64,000 bases of DNA. Source: Planctomycetota bacterium. Lineage in GTDB: Bacteria; Planctomycetota; Phycisphaerae; Phycisphaerales; SM1A02. A program made the translations under genes and the position numbers. The notes beneath the pieces are model-generated. The model worked only from the letters and a program-made list of their open reading frames with translations. It was not told where the DNA came from and did not search any database. This document shows, piece after piece, positions 53,755-62,520 of this stretch; within the stretch, counting starts at the first letter, position 1; each line of letters starts with the position of its first letter. Where the stretch lies: positions 1-64,000 of the forward strand of contig VGYX01000013.1 in assembly GCA_016872835.1 (NCBI GenBank), read 5' to 3'.

Positions 53755-53760
53755 ATCGTA
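53755..53760 (-). promoter_or_regulatory. TANNNT -10 box for a leaderless start (mrdA operon)
   Basis: TACGAT on the minus strand lies 6 nt before the ATG at 53748. Confidence 0.5.
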
Positions 53761-53785
53761 TCGCGTGGGCCATCACGATCGCCGC

Positions 53786-53791
53786 TAGGAT
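53786..53791 (+). promoter_or_regulatory. -10 box upstream of ychF
   Basis: TAGGAT (53786-53791) would give a leader of ~35 nt that includes GGAG 9 nt before the ychF ATG, so this gene is led in the usual way, in contrast to its divergent neighbour. Confidence 0.4.
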
Positions 53792-53832
53792 TCCCGATCC
53801 CGCGCAGCACGCGCGCAACGGAGCACACACCC

Positions 53833-54921
<1,089 letters not shown>

Positions 54922-54976
54922 CGCGCGAGCTTCAGGAAAAACCTTGATTTCGTGAGGGATCACCTCGGCGATTCTC

Positions 54977-54985
54977 TGTTATACT
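54977..54985 (+). promoter_or_regulatory. Extended -10 promoter for the PEP-CTERM-type gene
   Basis: TGTTATACT contains the extended -10 TGn followed by TATACT (54980-54985), close to consensus. No good -35 lies 17 nt upstream. The predicted leader is ~57 nt. Confidence 0.5.
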
Positions 54986-55048
54986 GGTGAGGACACCCCG
55001 GATTGGCCGTGCGTGGCCCGCTTGCGAGTTTCCCCCGAAGTCCCTCTG

Positions 55049-55684
55049 ATGCCATTCCAACGCTTCCTCGTCCTGACCGCTCTGGTCGTCTCCCTGCCCG
55101 CCTCCGCTTCGGTGCTGCTGACCGATGGCGACTTCGGGACGGCCACCCTGTCGAACTTCGGCACCACCACCACCAGCCGTCTGGAGACTGGAGGTAACCC
55201 AGGCGCGCGCATCCAGATCACCACGGTTTCCGGCGCCGGCACCGGCGGTCTGGTGATCAACGACACCGCCGTCACGGGGCCGCTCGAGGGCGCCTCGTTC
55301 GACTTCGGCCTGTCGGTGCTGAAGGGCGCCGGGTCGTTCGGCCAGGGTCAGGCTGTCGGGCTGGCCCTCCGGCAGGGTTCCACCGTGTGGGTCAGCTTTC
55401 TCTACATCACCGGGGTGCGCTCGTCCTGGACGGACCAGACCGCCGCAGGCACCCTCCGCGCCGCCGATTTCAACCGGGTTGTAGGAACGGCCACGGGCGG
55501 GCCGGCGCTGAACGGCAGCGTGACGACCTACTTCGGGTTCTACGCCGCCAACTCCAACAGCGGCACCCTGACCCAGTACTACGACAACTTCAAGCTCACG
55601 ATCACCCCGGGTGCCGTGCCGGCCCCGGGCGCCGCGGCGCTGGTGGGCTTGGCGGGCCTGATCGCTCGTCGCCGCAAGGCCTGA
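55049..55684 (+). CDS. Exported PEP-CTERM-type protein
   Basis: 211 aa. A signal peptide (FLVLTALVVSLPASASV) is followed by a Gly/Thr/Ser-rich domain with alternating strands (LLTDGDFGTATLSNFGTTTTSR; SFDFGLSVLKGAG; VTTYFGFYAANSNSGTL), lectin- or adhesin-like in look but not assignable. The C-terminus has the sorting-signal plan: motif VPAPGA, hydrophobic helix AALVGLAGLIA, basic RRRKA. Such tails are recognised by exosortase-type proteases; no exosortase is encoded here. The ATG at 55049 gives the best signal peptide. Free-standing gene with its own promoter and terminator. Confidence 0.8.
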   Translation: MPFQRFLVLTALVVSLPASASVLLTDGDFGTATLSNFGTTTTSRLETGGNPGARIQITTVSGAGTGGLVINDTAVTGPLEGASFDFGLSVLKGAGSFGQGQAVGLALRQGSTVWVSFLYITGVRSSWTDQTAAGTLRAADFNRVVGTATGGPALNGSVTTYFGFYAANSNSGTLTQYYDNFKLTITPGAVPAPGAAALVGLAGLIARRRKA

Positions 55685-55723
55685 GCGGGCGGCTGATTTC
55701 GGGATCACAGCTCAAGGATTCAT

Positions 55724-55758
55724 GGGCCCTTGCCACGCGCCGGGGCCCCTTTGCTTTT
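55724..55758 (+). terminator. Likely rho-independent terminator after the PEP-CTERM-type gene
   Basis: GGGCCC (55724-55729) pairs with GGGCCC (55743-55748) across a 13-nt loop, followed by CTTTGCTTTT. The stem is short but all G-C. Confidence 0.6.
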
Positions 55759-55764
55759 GGGGGG

Positions 55765-56964
55765 CTAGCGCAGCTTCAGCAGCACCAGCGCGGCCATCGC
55801 GCACAGCACGCCCAGCAGCCAGAACCGCGCGACGGTCTGCGTCTCCTTCCAGCCACCCAGCTGGAAGTGATGGTGGATCGGCGCGCATCGCAGCACGCGA
55901 CGACCCGTGCCAGTCAGCTTGCGCGTGATCTTGAAGGTGCCCACCTGCAGCGCCACGCTGAGCGCCTCCAAGTAGAAGACGCCTCCCACCACGACCAGCA
56001 GGAACTCCTGCCGCACCGACACGAAGATCACCGCGAGCAGGCCGCCCAGCGCCAGACTGCCGGTGTCACCCATGAACACGCTGGCTGGCTGGCAGTTGAA
56101 CCAGAGGAATCCGATGCACGCGCCCGCCATCGCGCCCGCGATCACCATGAGCTCGCGCGCCTCGGGCACATGCGGCACCAGCAGGAAGTAGCTGAAGCGC
56201 GGACTCGAGGCGATGCCCACGACCACCATCGCCATGATGCCCGCGATGATCGCGAGTCCGGTGGCGAGTCCGTCCATGCCGTCGGTCAGGTTCACCGCGT
56301 TGCTTGTGCCCATCACGAACATGCACGCGATGAAGGTGAACCAGAACCCCCCAAGGATGATCACGTTCGACGCCACCGCCGGCTGCGTGAAGTTCTCGAG
56401 CACAGGTGTGGGCGGATAGGTGCGCTGGAACGGCAGGTTCAGCACCACCGCGTCCACGCTCTGCGCGTGGCGATACAGGAACCACCCCGCCACGGCACCG
56501 ATGCCGATCTGGAAGAGCAGCTTCTCCCATGGCAGCAGGCCGTCGCGGCTGCCCGGCTGTCGACGCGCGGCGTTGAGCTTGAGCCAGTCGTCGAAGCTGC
56601 CCAGGATGGCCAGCATGACCATCACCACCATGGCCACCTTGGCGGGCATGCTGTGCCACAGGTCGGCCAGCAGCAGACTGGTCAGCGTGATCGATCCGAT
56701 GATCAGGATGCCGCCCATCGTGGGCGTGGCGGCCTTCTCCTTCATCAGCTCGTTCAGGGTCAGGTTGTGGAATTCGGGGTTGTCACCGACCTTGCGTTGC
56801 CGCAGCCAGCCGATCACCGTCGGCCCCGCCACCCGCACCAGCACGAAGCTCAGGATCACCGCCAGGAAGGCCCGAAACTCCAGCTGATACATGACCTGCA
56901 CGACCGCGTAGAGGCCGCGCTCGTCGAGCCAGTTCTGGAAGAGTTCGACCAGGTTGAAGAGCAT
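55765..56964 (-). CDS. mraY: Phospho-N-acetylmuramoyl-pentapeptide transferase
   Basis: 399 aa with about ten transmembrane helices. Key sites: TPTMGGILI (~83), the catalytic-loop Asp pair in LGSFDDWLK, NLTDGMDGLATG (~222), FMGDTGSLALGG (~295) and APIHHHFQLGGW near the C-terminus. It moves phospho-MurNAc-pentapeptide onto undecaprenyl phosphate to make lipid I at the inner membrane. The start lies 18 nt after the murF stop. Last gene of the def-fmt-queA-murE-murF-mraY run; no murD, ftsW, murG or ftsZ follows. Confidence 0.96.
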   Translation of the reverse strand: MLFNLVELFQNWLDERGLYAVVQVMYQLEFRAFLAVILSFVLVRVAGPTVIGWLRQRKVGDNPEFHNLTLNELMKEKAATPTMGGILIIGSITLTSLLLADLWHSMPAKVAMVVMVMLAILGSFDDWLKLNAARRQPGSRDGLLPWEKLLFQIGIGAVAGWFLYRHAQSVDAVVLNLPFQRTYPPTPVLENFTQPAVASNVIILGGFWFTFIACMFVMGTSNAVNLTDGMDGLATGLAIIAGIMAMVVVGIASSPRFSYFLLVPHVPEARELMVIAGAMAGACIGFLWFNCQPASVFMGDTGSLALGGLLAVIFVSVRQEFLLVVVGGVFYLEALSVALQVGTFKITRKLTGTGRRVLRCAPIHHHFQLGGWKETQTVARFWLLGVLCAMAALVLLKLR

Positions 56965-56982
56965 GCCGGTGCGCCGGGCAGT

Positions 56983-58413
56983 TCATCGGCCCGCGAAGGC
57001 GCTCTTCTTCGCTTCCTGTGCGGAGGAAATTGCGGCGACCAGTCGCTCCATGCCGCTGCCGCGCGACCCCTTCACAAGCAGCGCGTCGCCGGGCTTCAGC
57101 AGCGCAGCAAGCCGGGAGGCGTCGGCGGCAAGATCGGCGCTGCTTTCCATGCGGGCATCCGGCGCCGTCGCACGCAGCCCCACGGCCAGATGCCGGGTCA
57201 GTTGCCCACACGTGATGCACAGGTCGGGCGGACCGCCGGCGAAGGCCGTGGCCAGTTCGCGCCCCACCATGGCGTGCAGCGCCGGGCCTTCCTCGCCCAG
57301 TTCCAGCATGTCCCCAAGCGCCACCACGCGGCGCGCGCCCGCGGGTGCCAGTTCGGCGAAGGTTCGCACGGCTGCCAGCACCGAGTCGGGGTTGGCGTTG
57401 TACGCGTCGTTGAAGACGGCGATGCCGCCATGATCGGCCCGCACCAGCCGCATGTCGGCCGGTTCCACGGCGGACATGCCCTCGAACACCTTCTCCACCG
57501 GCAGCCCCAGACTGGCCAGCGCCGCCACCACCCCCACGGCGTTCATGGCGTTGTGCGCGCCCGGAAGGCGGATGGTGAAGGTTCGCTCCCCCAGCGGCGT
57601 GTCGATGCGGATCTCCTGCGAGCCATCCGCGCGCTGCACCCGGCCGCGCAGACGGAAGGCGCACAGGCCGCGCGTGCCGAAGGCGTGGATGCGGCCGCCC
57701 GAGGGCAGGTTCTCGCGGAACGCCTCATGCAGAAGGTGGTCCTGATCGCCATGCACCACGAACAGGCCCGCCGGCTGCAGGCCTCGCGCGATCGTGCACT
57801 TCTCGCGCGCGATCGCCTCGCGCGAGCCAAGCCCGCCCAGATGCGCGGTGCCCGCGTTCATGACCATCGCCACGCGCGGCGCCGCCATGCGCGAGAGCGG
57901 TTCGATCTCGCCGGGGTGGTTCATGCCGATCTCGATGACCAGGAAGCGCGAGTCGGCAGGGGCCGCAAGCAGCGTGAGCGGCACGCCCAGGTGGTTGTTG
58001 AAGCTCTTCGGACTGGCGTGGGTCGGGCCGATAGCGGCGCAGGCACCCTCCACCAGCCGGCGCGTGGTGGTCTTGCCGGCGCTGCCCGTGATGGCGATGC
58101 ACCAGGCGCTGGGCATGCGCGCGCGCCACGCGGCGGCCATCGCCTGCACCGCCACCAGCGTGTCCTTCACCAGAAGGCGCGGCAGACCATGGCCCGGAAC
58201 CTCGCGGTGCACCAGTGCCGCGGCGGCACCCCGCTCGGCGGCGGCCTTCAGGAAGTCATGCGCGTCGAAGCGATCGCCCTTCAGCGCCACGAAGAGTCGG
58301 CCCGAGAGATCCTCGCGCGTGTCGGTGCCGACGCCCGTGACCGCCTGCGGCGGCGCATCGAGCCATCGACCCCCGGTGATCTCGGCGATCTCCTGCGGCG
58401 TGAGCCAGTTCAC
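56983..58413 (-). CDS. murF: UDP-MurNAc-tripeptide--D-Ala-D-Ala ligase
   Basis: 476 aa. N-terminal MurF domain (LTPQEIAEITGGRW, GVGTDTRE), the ATP loop AITGSAGKTTTRRL (~108-121), IEIGMNHPGEI, MNAGTAHLGGLGS and NDAYNANPDSVLAAV for nucleotide and ligand binding. It adds D-Ala-D-Ala to complete the UDP-MurNAc-pentapeptide. The ATG overlaps the murE stop by 4 nt (ATGA), so translation is probably coupled. Confidence 0.95.
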   Translation of the reverse strand: MNWLTPQEIAEITGGRWLDAPPQAVTGVGTDTREDLSGRLFVALKGDRFDAHDFLKAAAERGAAAALVHREVPGHGLPRLLVKDTLVAVQAMAAAWRARMPSAWCIAITGSAGKTTTRRLVEGACAAIGPTHASPKSFNNHLGVPLTLLAAPADSRFLVIEIGMNHPGEIEPLSRMAAPRVAMVMNAGTAHLGGLGSREAIAREKCTIARGLQPAGLFVVHGDQDHLLHEAFRENLPSGGRIHAFGTRGLCAFRLRGRVQRADGSQEIRIDTPLGERTFTIRLPGAHNAMNAVGVVAALASLGLPVEKVFEGMSAVEPADMRLVRADHGGIAVFNDAYNANPDSVLAAVRTFAELAPAGARRVVALGDMLELGEEGPALHAMVGRELATAFAGGPPDLCITCGQLTRHLAVGLRATAPDARMESSADLAADASRLAALLKPGDALLVKGSRGSGMERLVAAISSAQEAKKSAFAGR

Positions 58414-59894
58414 GCCAAGGCTCCCACGGACTGGAGCGCCTCACGCGCGACCAGCCGGTCGTCGAAGGGGCGCTTCGCCGCTCCGACGATCTGATAGTCC
58501 TCGTGACCCTTGCCAGCGATCACCACCGCGTCACCGGGCCGTGCCATCTGCACGGCTGCGTGAATCGCCTCGCGGCGATCGACCACGCTGCGCACGCGAT
58601 CCGCCCGATGCGGCGGTACGCCCGCCTCGATCTCGCGGATGATCGCCGCAGGATCCTCGGTGCGCGGATTGTCGCTGGTGATCACGATGCAGTCGGCGAA
58701 CTCGCTCGCCACGCGCGCCATGCGCGGTCGCTTCGTGCGGTCGCGATCGCCGCCGCAACCGAAGACCACGATCAAGCGACCCTCCTGCGGCAGGGCCGGA
58801 CGAACGGCTCGCAGCACGTTCAGCAGCGCGTCGTCGGTGTGCGCGTAGTCCACCATCACCGCGAAGGGTGCGTCGGGATCGGTCACAGGCTCGAGACGGC
58901 CGGGTGGCGCGCTGGCCCGCGACATGGCGCCTTCGAGCGCCGCGCGCTCCACGCCCAGCGCCCACGCCCCCGCCACCGCCTGCAGCGCGTTCATGCAGTT
59001 GTGACGGCCCATCATCGGCAGTCGCGCGGACACCTGCCCCCATGGGCCTTCCAGTCGCACGCGCATGGAGCCGAGCTTCGCCTCCAGCACGCTCACCTGC
59101 GCGTCGAGCGACTCGCCACCCGCGAAACCGCAGCGCAGGATCCGCGCGCGGCAGTCGCGCACCATGCGCGCATAGGCCGGATCATCGGCGTTCACGATCG
59201 CGGTCGCGCCAGGCGCGAGTCCCTCGAACAGTTTCGCCTTCGCCGCGGCGTAGTTCTCCATCGTGCCGTGATAGTCCAGGTGATCGCCGCTCAGGTTCGT
59301 GAAGATGCCCACGCCGAAGTCGATGCCGACCACACGGCCCTGGTCCAGCGCATGGCTGCTGGTCTCCATGCTCACGCCCATGCATCCGTTGTCACGCATG
59401 CGCGCAAGCAAGGCCGCCAGCTCGATCGCACCCGGGGTGGTGAGCTCGCTGGTGACGGTGCGCGCGCCATCGTCGATCTGCACGGTTCCGATCAGGCCGA
59501 ACTTCCTGCCCGCCTGCGCCATGCACTGCTGCAGAAGGAAGGCGATCGTGGTCTTGCCGTTCGTGCCGGTGACCGCCGCCGCGCTCAGGCTGCGCGCCGG
59601 AAAGCCGTGGAAGGCGTGCGCCAGTTCCGCCGCGGCGAGCGCGGGCTGATCCGCCCGGAGCGCTGGCGTGCCCGAGGGCACCACGGTGCCAGACGCCGCG
59701 ACCACCGCCACCGCACCCTTGGCGATCGCGTCGGCGATGAAGGCGCCACCATCGGCCTTCGCGCCGCCGCGTGCCACGAACAGCGTGCCCGCCGTCACCT
59801 TCCGGCTGTCGTCCGCGATGTTCGTGACGTCCGCGTCGCCAGACCCCTCCTGCCTCACGCTCGGAACCAGTGCAAGCAGTTGGGAGAGCCGCAT
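58410..59894 (-). CDS. murE: UDP-MurNAc-L-Ala-D-Glu--meso-diaminopimelate ligase
   Basis: 494 aa. ATP loop VTGTNGKTTIAFLL (~109-122), METSSHALDQGR, NLSGDHLDYHGTMENY and the specificity motif DNPRTEDP (~407-414). DNPR marks meso-diaminopimelate as the third amino acid (lysine-type MurE has a different motif), so the organism should have DAP-type peptidoglycan. The ATG is 13 nt after queA and has TACATT 6 nt upstream, which suggests a second, internal promoter for the mur genes within the def-fmt-queA run. Confidence 0.95.
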   Translation of the reverse strand: MRLSQLLALVPSVRQEGSGDADVTNIADDSRKVTAGTLFVARGGAKADGGAFIADAIAKGAVAVVAASGTVVPSGTPALRADQPALAAAELAHAFHGFPARSLSAAAVTGTNGKTTIAFLLQQCMAQAGRKFGLIGTVQIDDGARTVTSELTTPGAIELAALLARMRDNGCMGVSMETSSHALDQGRVVGIDFGVGIFTNLSGDHLDYHGTMENYAAAKAKLFEGLAPGATAIVNADDPAYARMVRDCRARILRCGFAGGESLDAQVSVLEAKLGSMRVRLEGPWGQVSARLPMMGRHNCMNALQAVAGAWALGVERAALEGAMSRASAPPGRLEPVTDPDAPFAVMVDYAHTDDALLNVLRAVRPALPQEGRLIVVFGCGGDRDRTKRPRMARVASEFADCIVITSDNPRTEDPAAIIREIEAGVPPHRADRVRSVVDRREAIHAAVQMARPGDAVVIAGKGHEDYQIVGAAKRPFDDRLVAREALQSVGALA

Positions 59895-59900
59895 GCGGAA

Positions 59901-59906
59901 AATGTA
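59901..59906 (-). promoter_or_regulatory. TANNNT -10 box for a possible internal leaderless start (murE)
   Basis: TACATT on the minus strand lies 6 nt before the murE ATG, in the 13-nt gap after queA. It would allow mur genes to be transcribed apart from def-fmt-queA. Confidence 0.4.
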
Positions 59907-59907
59907 C

Positions 59908-60978
59908 CTACACGATCAGCATGCAGTCGCCATAGGAATAGAAGCGATAGCCCTCGCGTTGCGCAAGCGCGTAGAGCGACTTCAGGCGATCCAGCCCCAC
60001 GAACGCGCCGACCAGTGCCAGCAGCGTGCTGCGCGGCAGATGGAAGTTCGTCATCAGGGCGTCGACGTGACGGAAGCGGAAGCCCGGCTGGATCATCAGG
60101 CTGGCCTCGTCGCGCCAGAGTCGCTCCGGAAGCGGATCGGGCAGGCTTTCAAGCGCCCGCACGGTGGTGGTGCCCACGACCACGCGCCGCCCCTTCCGTT
60201 CACGATCGTGCAGATTCGCAAGCGTTTCCATCGGCACCTCAAAGCGCTCGCGATGCATCGCGTGCTGCGCCAGCCACTCCGTCTCGACGGGCTTGAAGGT
60301 GCCCATCCCGACCTCCAGCGTGACCTCGGCGCGGCGCACCCCCGCGGCCGCAAGCCGCGCCAGCAGATCCGGCGTGAAGTGCAGGCCCGCCGTGGGCGCC
60401 GCCACCGAGTGCATGCGCGAGTCGCTCGCGTAGACGGTCTGGTAGCGCTCGCGGTCGAACGCGTCGGGACGTGCGGAGTCGCCGCGAGCCTTCAGGATGT
60501 AGGGCGGCACAGGCGTGCGGCCCGCACGCTCGATCGCGGCGTGCGCGTCCACGCCGTCATCGAACGCGACCACCCACCCCTCGCGCGTCTTCTCCACGCA
60601 GGTCACGGCCTCGGCAGGCGCGCCATCCTCACCCATCATCGCAAGGCGCTCACCCGCATGAAGCTTCTTCGCACCACGCGCCAGCAGCAGCCAGTGACCC
60701 GTTCCCACGGGCGCGGCAAGCAGTCCCTCGAAGAGCCGGCCGTCTCGCTCGCGGCGAAGCACCAGGCGCGCGTGCACCACGCGCGTGCGGTTCACGAACA
60801 GCGTGTCCCCGGCGTGCAGCCAGGCGCCGATGTCCCGGACATGCAGGTGATGCACGCGATCACTCGCGCGCTCGATCACCATCATGCGCGCGCTGTCGCG
60901 TGGTTCGGCCGGTTGCGCCGCGATGCAGCGCTCGTCGAACGGATAGTCCAGATCGTCGGCGCGAAGTCCCTGGCTCAT
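59908..60978 (-). CDS. queA: S-adenosylmethionine:tRNA ribosyltransferase-isomerase
   Basis: 356 aa. QueA signatures: ERCIAAQPAEPRDSARMMV, DTLFVNRTRVVHARL, the long block SVAAPTAGLHFT (in SRMHSVAAPTAGLHFTPDLL), VTLEVGMGTFKPV, RVVVGTTTVRALES and MTNFHLPRSTLLALVGAF. It builds the epoxyqueuosine side chain in tRNA during queuosine synthesis. The ATG overlaps the fmt stop by 4 nt (ATGA). Other queuosine genes (tgt, queG) are not in the window. Confidence 0.96.
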   Translation of the reverse strand: MSQGLRADDLDYPFDERCIAAQPAEPRDSARMMVIERASDRVHHLHVRDIGAWLHAGDTLFVNRTRVVHARLVLRRERDGRLFEGLLAAPVGTGHWLLLARGAKKLHAGERLAMMGEDGAPAEAVTCVEKTREGWVVAFDDGVDAHAAIERAGRTPVPPYILKARGDSARPDAFDRERYQTVYASDSRMHSVAAPTAGLHFTPDLLARLAAAGVRRAEVTLEVGMGTFKPVETEWLAQHAMHRERFEVPMETLANLHDRERKGRRVVVGTTTVRALESLPDPLPERLWRDEASLMIQPGFRFRHVDALMTNFHLPRSTLLALVGAFVGLDRLKSLYALAQREGYRFYSYGDCMLIV

Positions 60979-61916
60979 GTGACATCCGGCGACGGGAATG
61001 CGCTCTCGACGCGCACACCCGGATCGATCCGCCGGCCTCGAAGCCAGTCCGCCCACGCCATCGCCTTGCCACCGGGCGGCTGCACCTCGATCGGACGCAC
61101 GGCGCCCGGCGCACACGCCACCGCACCATCCGCCAGCAGCGTTCCGGGTGCACCAGCACCCTCGGCCGGACCCACGCGAAGCCAGCGCAGATCCTGTCCT
61201 GCCACGCGCACCAGACACCCTGGCCATGGCTGGAGGCCGTTCACCCGCAGGCGAACGCGATCCGCCGACTGATCAAGGCTCACGCTTGCATCGACCTTCG
61301 AGAGCTTCGCCGCGCGACAGGAATGCGACTCATCCTGCGCAAGGCCATCACCCTGCCCCCGCAGCAGCCGATCCACCACTCGCAGCATCATCGGAACCGA
61401 TTCACGCGACACGCGATCAAGCACCTCACCCGCCGTCTCCTGCGAACCCAACTCGGTTTCGAAGGAATCGAGGATCGTTCCCGCATCCATTCGATCGGCC
61501 ACCGCGATCGCGCACACGCCGATCCGAGACTCGCCCGCAAGCATCGCGCGCTGAATCGGAGCCGCGCCACGCCACCGCGGCAGCGCCGACGGATGCAGGT
61601 TCACGCTCAAGCGGCCCGCACGCAACGCCGGCCCAAGCTTCTGTCCGAACGCCACCACCACCAGCGGGCCTCCGGCGCCGCGGATCGCCTCAAACGCCTC
61701 GCCCTGATTCGCGTCCTCGGTGCGGACAAGTTGCACACCCTTGGCAAGCGCCCACTCGGACACGGGCGTGGGCACCAGCTTCAAACCGCGGCCAGCAGGG
61801 CGATCGGGCTGGCTCACCACCACGCGCAGCAGTCCCGACGCATGCAGCGCCTCAAGCGTGGGCACGCCCAGCGAGCCGCTTCCCAGAAACGCCACGCCGC
61901 GTGCCGCGTCAGCCAC
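60975..61916 (-). CDS. fmt: Methionyl-tRNA formyltransferase
   Basis: 313 aa. N-terminal VAFLGSGSLGVPTLEAL and VVSQPDRPAGRG. The formyl-transfer core has VVVAFGQKLG and NLHPSALPRWRGAAPIQRAML (Asn, His and Arg of the active site), then MDAGTIL. A C-terminal OB-like domain (LRLRVNGLQPWPG) binds tRNA. It formylates initiator Met-tRNA. GTG start at 61916, overlapping the def stop by 8 nt; def and fmt act in sequence on the same initiator Met. Formylation matters for a genome rich in leaderless starts, since these depend on initiator tRNA-bound ribosomes. Confidence 0.95.
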   Translation of the reverse strand: MADAARGVAFLGSGSLGVPTLEALHASGLLRVVVSQPDRPAGRGLKLVPTPVSEWALAKGVQLVRTEDANQGEAFEAIRGAGGPLVVVAFGQKLGPALRAGRLSVNLHPSALPRWRGAAPIQRAMLAGESRIGVCAIAVADRMDAGTILDSFETELGSQETAGEVLDRVSRESVPMMLRVVDRLLRGQGDGLAQDESHSCRAAKLSKVDASVSLDQSADRVRLRVNGLQPWPGCLVRVAGQDLRWLRVGPAEGAGAPGTLLADGAVACAPGAVRPIEVQPPGGKAMAWADWLRGRRIDPGVRVESAFPSPDVT

Positions 61917-62418
61917 CCGACTCCAACTCCTTCACCGCGCGACGCACGCGCAGACGGTCCAGCGCGGTCATGCGGTCGATGATCAGGATGCCCTCGAGAT
62001 GGTCGAACTCGTGCTGCCACACGCGCGCGATGAAGTCGCCGCTCTCCATGCGGAAGGGCTTGCCCTCCACATCCAGGGCCTCGATCACCGCATGCGGCTG
62101 GCGGCGGATCTCGCCGCGGATGCCGGGAAGGCTCAGGCAGCCCTCGTCGTGCGCCTGCAACTCGCCGTCGAAACCGCTCAACACCGGATTGATGTAGGTC
62201 ATGTGCGGATGCGTGCCGTCGGCATGCGGACCGGTCACGAAGATGCGCAGGCTTTCGCCCACCTGCGGCGCCGCCAGACCGATGCCCTCCTCCTCATCCA
62301 TGATCTCGAACATCTCGCGCACCAGGTCGCGGATCGAGTCGTCGACCCGCTCGACGGACTTGGCGCGCCGTCGCAGCACGGGATCCGGATACAGGACGAT
62401 CTGCCGCTTGCGGGCCAT
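61909..62418 (-). CDS. def: Peptide deformylase
   Basis: 169 aa. All three metal-site motifs are present: GIGLAAPQVG (motif I, ~44-53), EGCLSLPG (motif II with the metal-binding Cys) and QHEFDHLEG (motif III, HExxH-type with both His). It removes the formyl group from nascent peptides. The frame extends upstream, but the ATG at 62418 is chosen: it starts the domain and has TACGAT 6 nt before it. First gene of def-fmt-queA-murE-murF-mraY. Confidence 0.97.
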   Translation of the reverse strand: MARKRQIVLYPDPVLRRRAKSVERVDDSIRDLVREMFEIMDEEEGIGLAAPQVGESLRIFVTGPHADGTHPHMTYINPVLSGFDGELQAHDEGCLSLPGIRGEIRRQPHAVIEALDVEGKPFRMESGDFIARVWQHEFDHLEGILIIDRMTALDRLRVRRAVKELESGG

Positions 62419-62424
62419 CCCGAA

Positions 62425-62430
62425 ATCGTA
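62425..62430 (-). promoter_or_regulatory. TANNNT -10 box for a leaderless start (def operon)
   Basis: TACGAT on the minus strand lies 6 nt before the def ATG, with no Shine-Dalgarno. Confidence 0.5.
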
Positions 62431-62460
62431 GTCCGATGGCCGGAAGGCTGCGTCCGTGCG

Positions 62461-62489
62461 TTGACCGGCTGCGGATATGCCCATACCTT
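62461..62489 (+). promoter_or_regulatory. Sigma-70-type promoter for the TPR-like gene
   Basis: TTGACC (62461-62466), an ideal 17-nt spacer and TACCTT (62484-62489) form a canonical promoter. The predicted leader is ~25 nt. It diverges from the def promoter 30 nt away. Confidence 0.6.
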
Positions 62490-62520
62490 TCCCTACTTCA
62501 CCGCGCAGCGGCGGAAACAC

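Noticed and set aside
51649-53832. Long N-terminal extension of ychF
   Set aside because: The frame is open upstream but antisense to mrdA; YchF of normal length starts at 53833 with its P-loop in place.
55387-58494. 1035-codon plus-strand frame over mraY and murF
   Set aside because: Antisense to two textbook cell-wall genes with all catalytic motifs.
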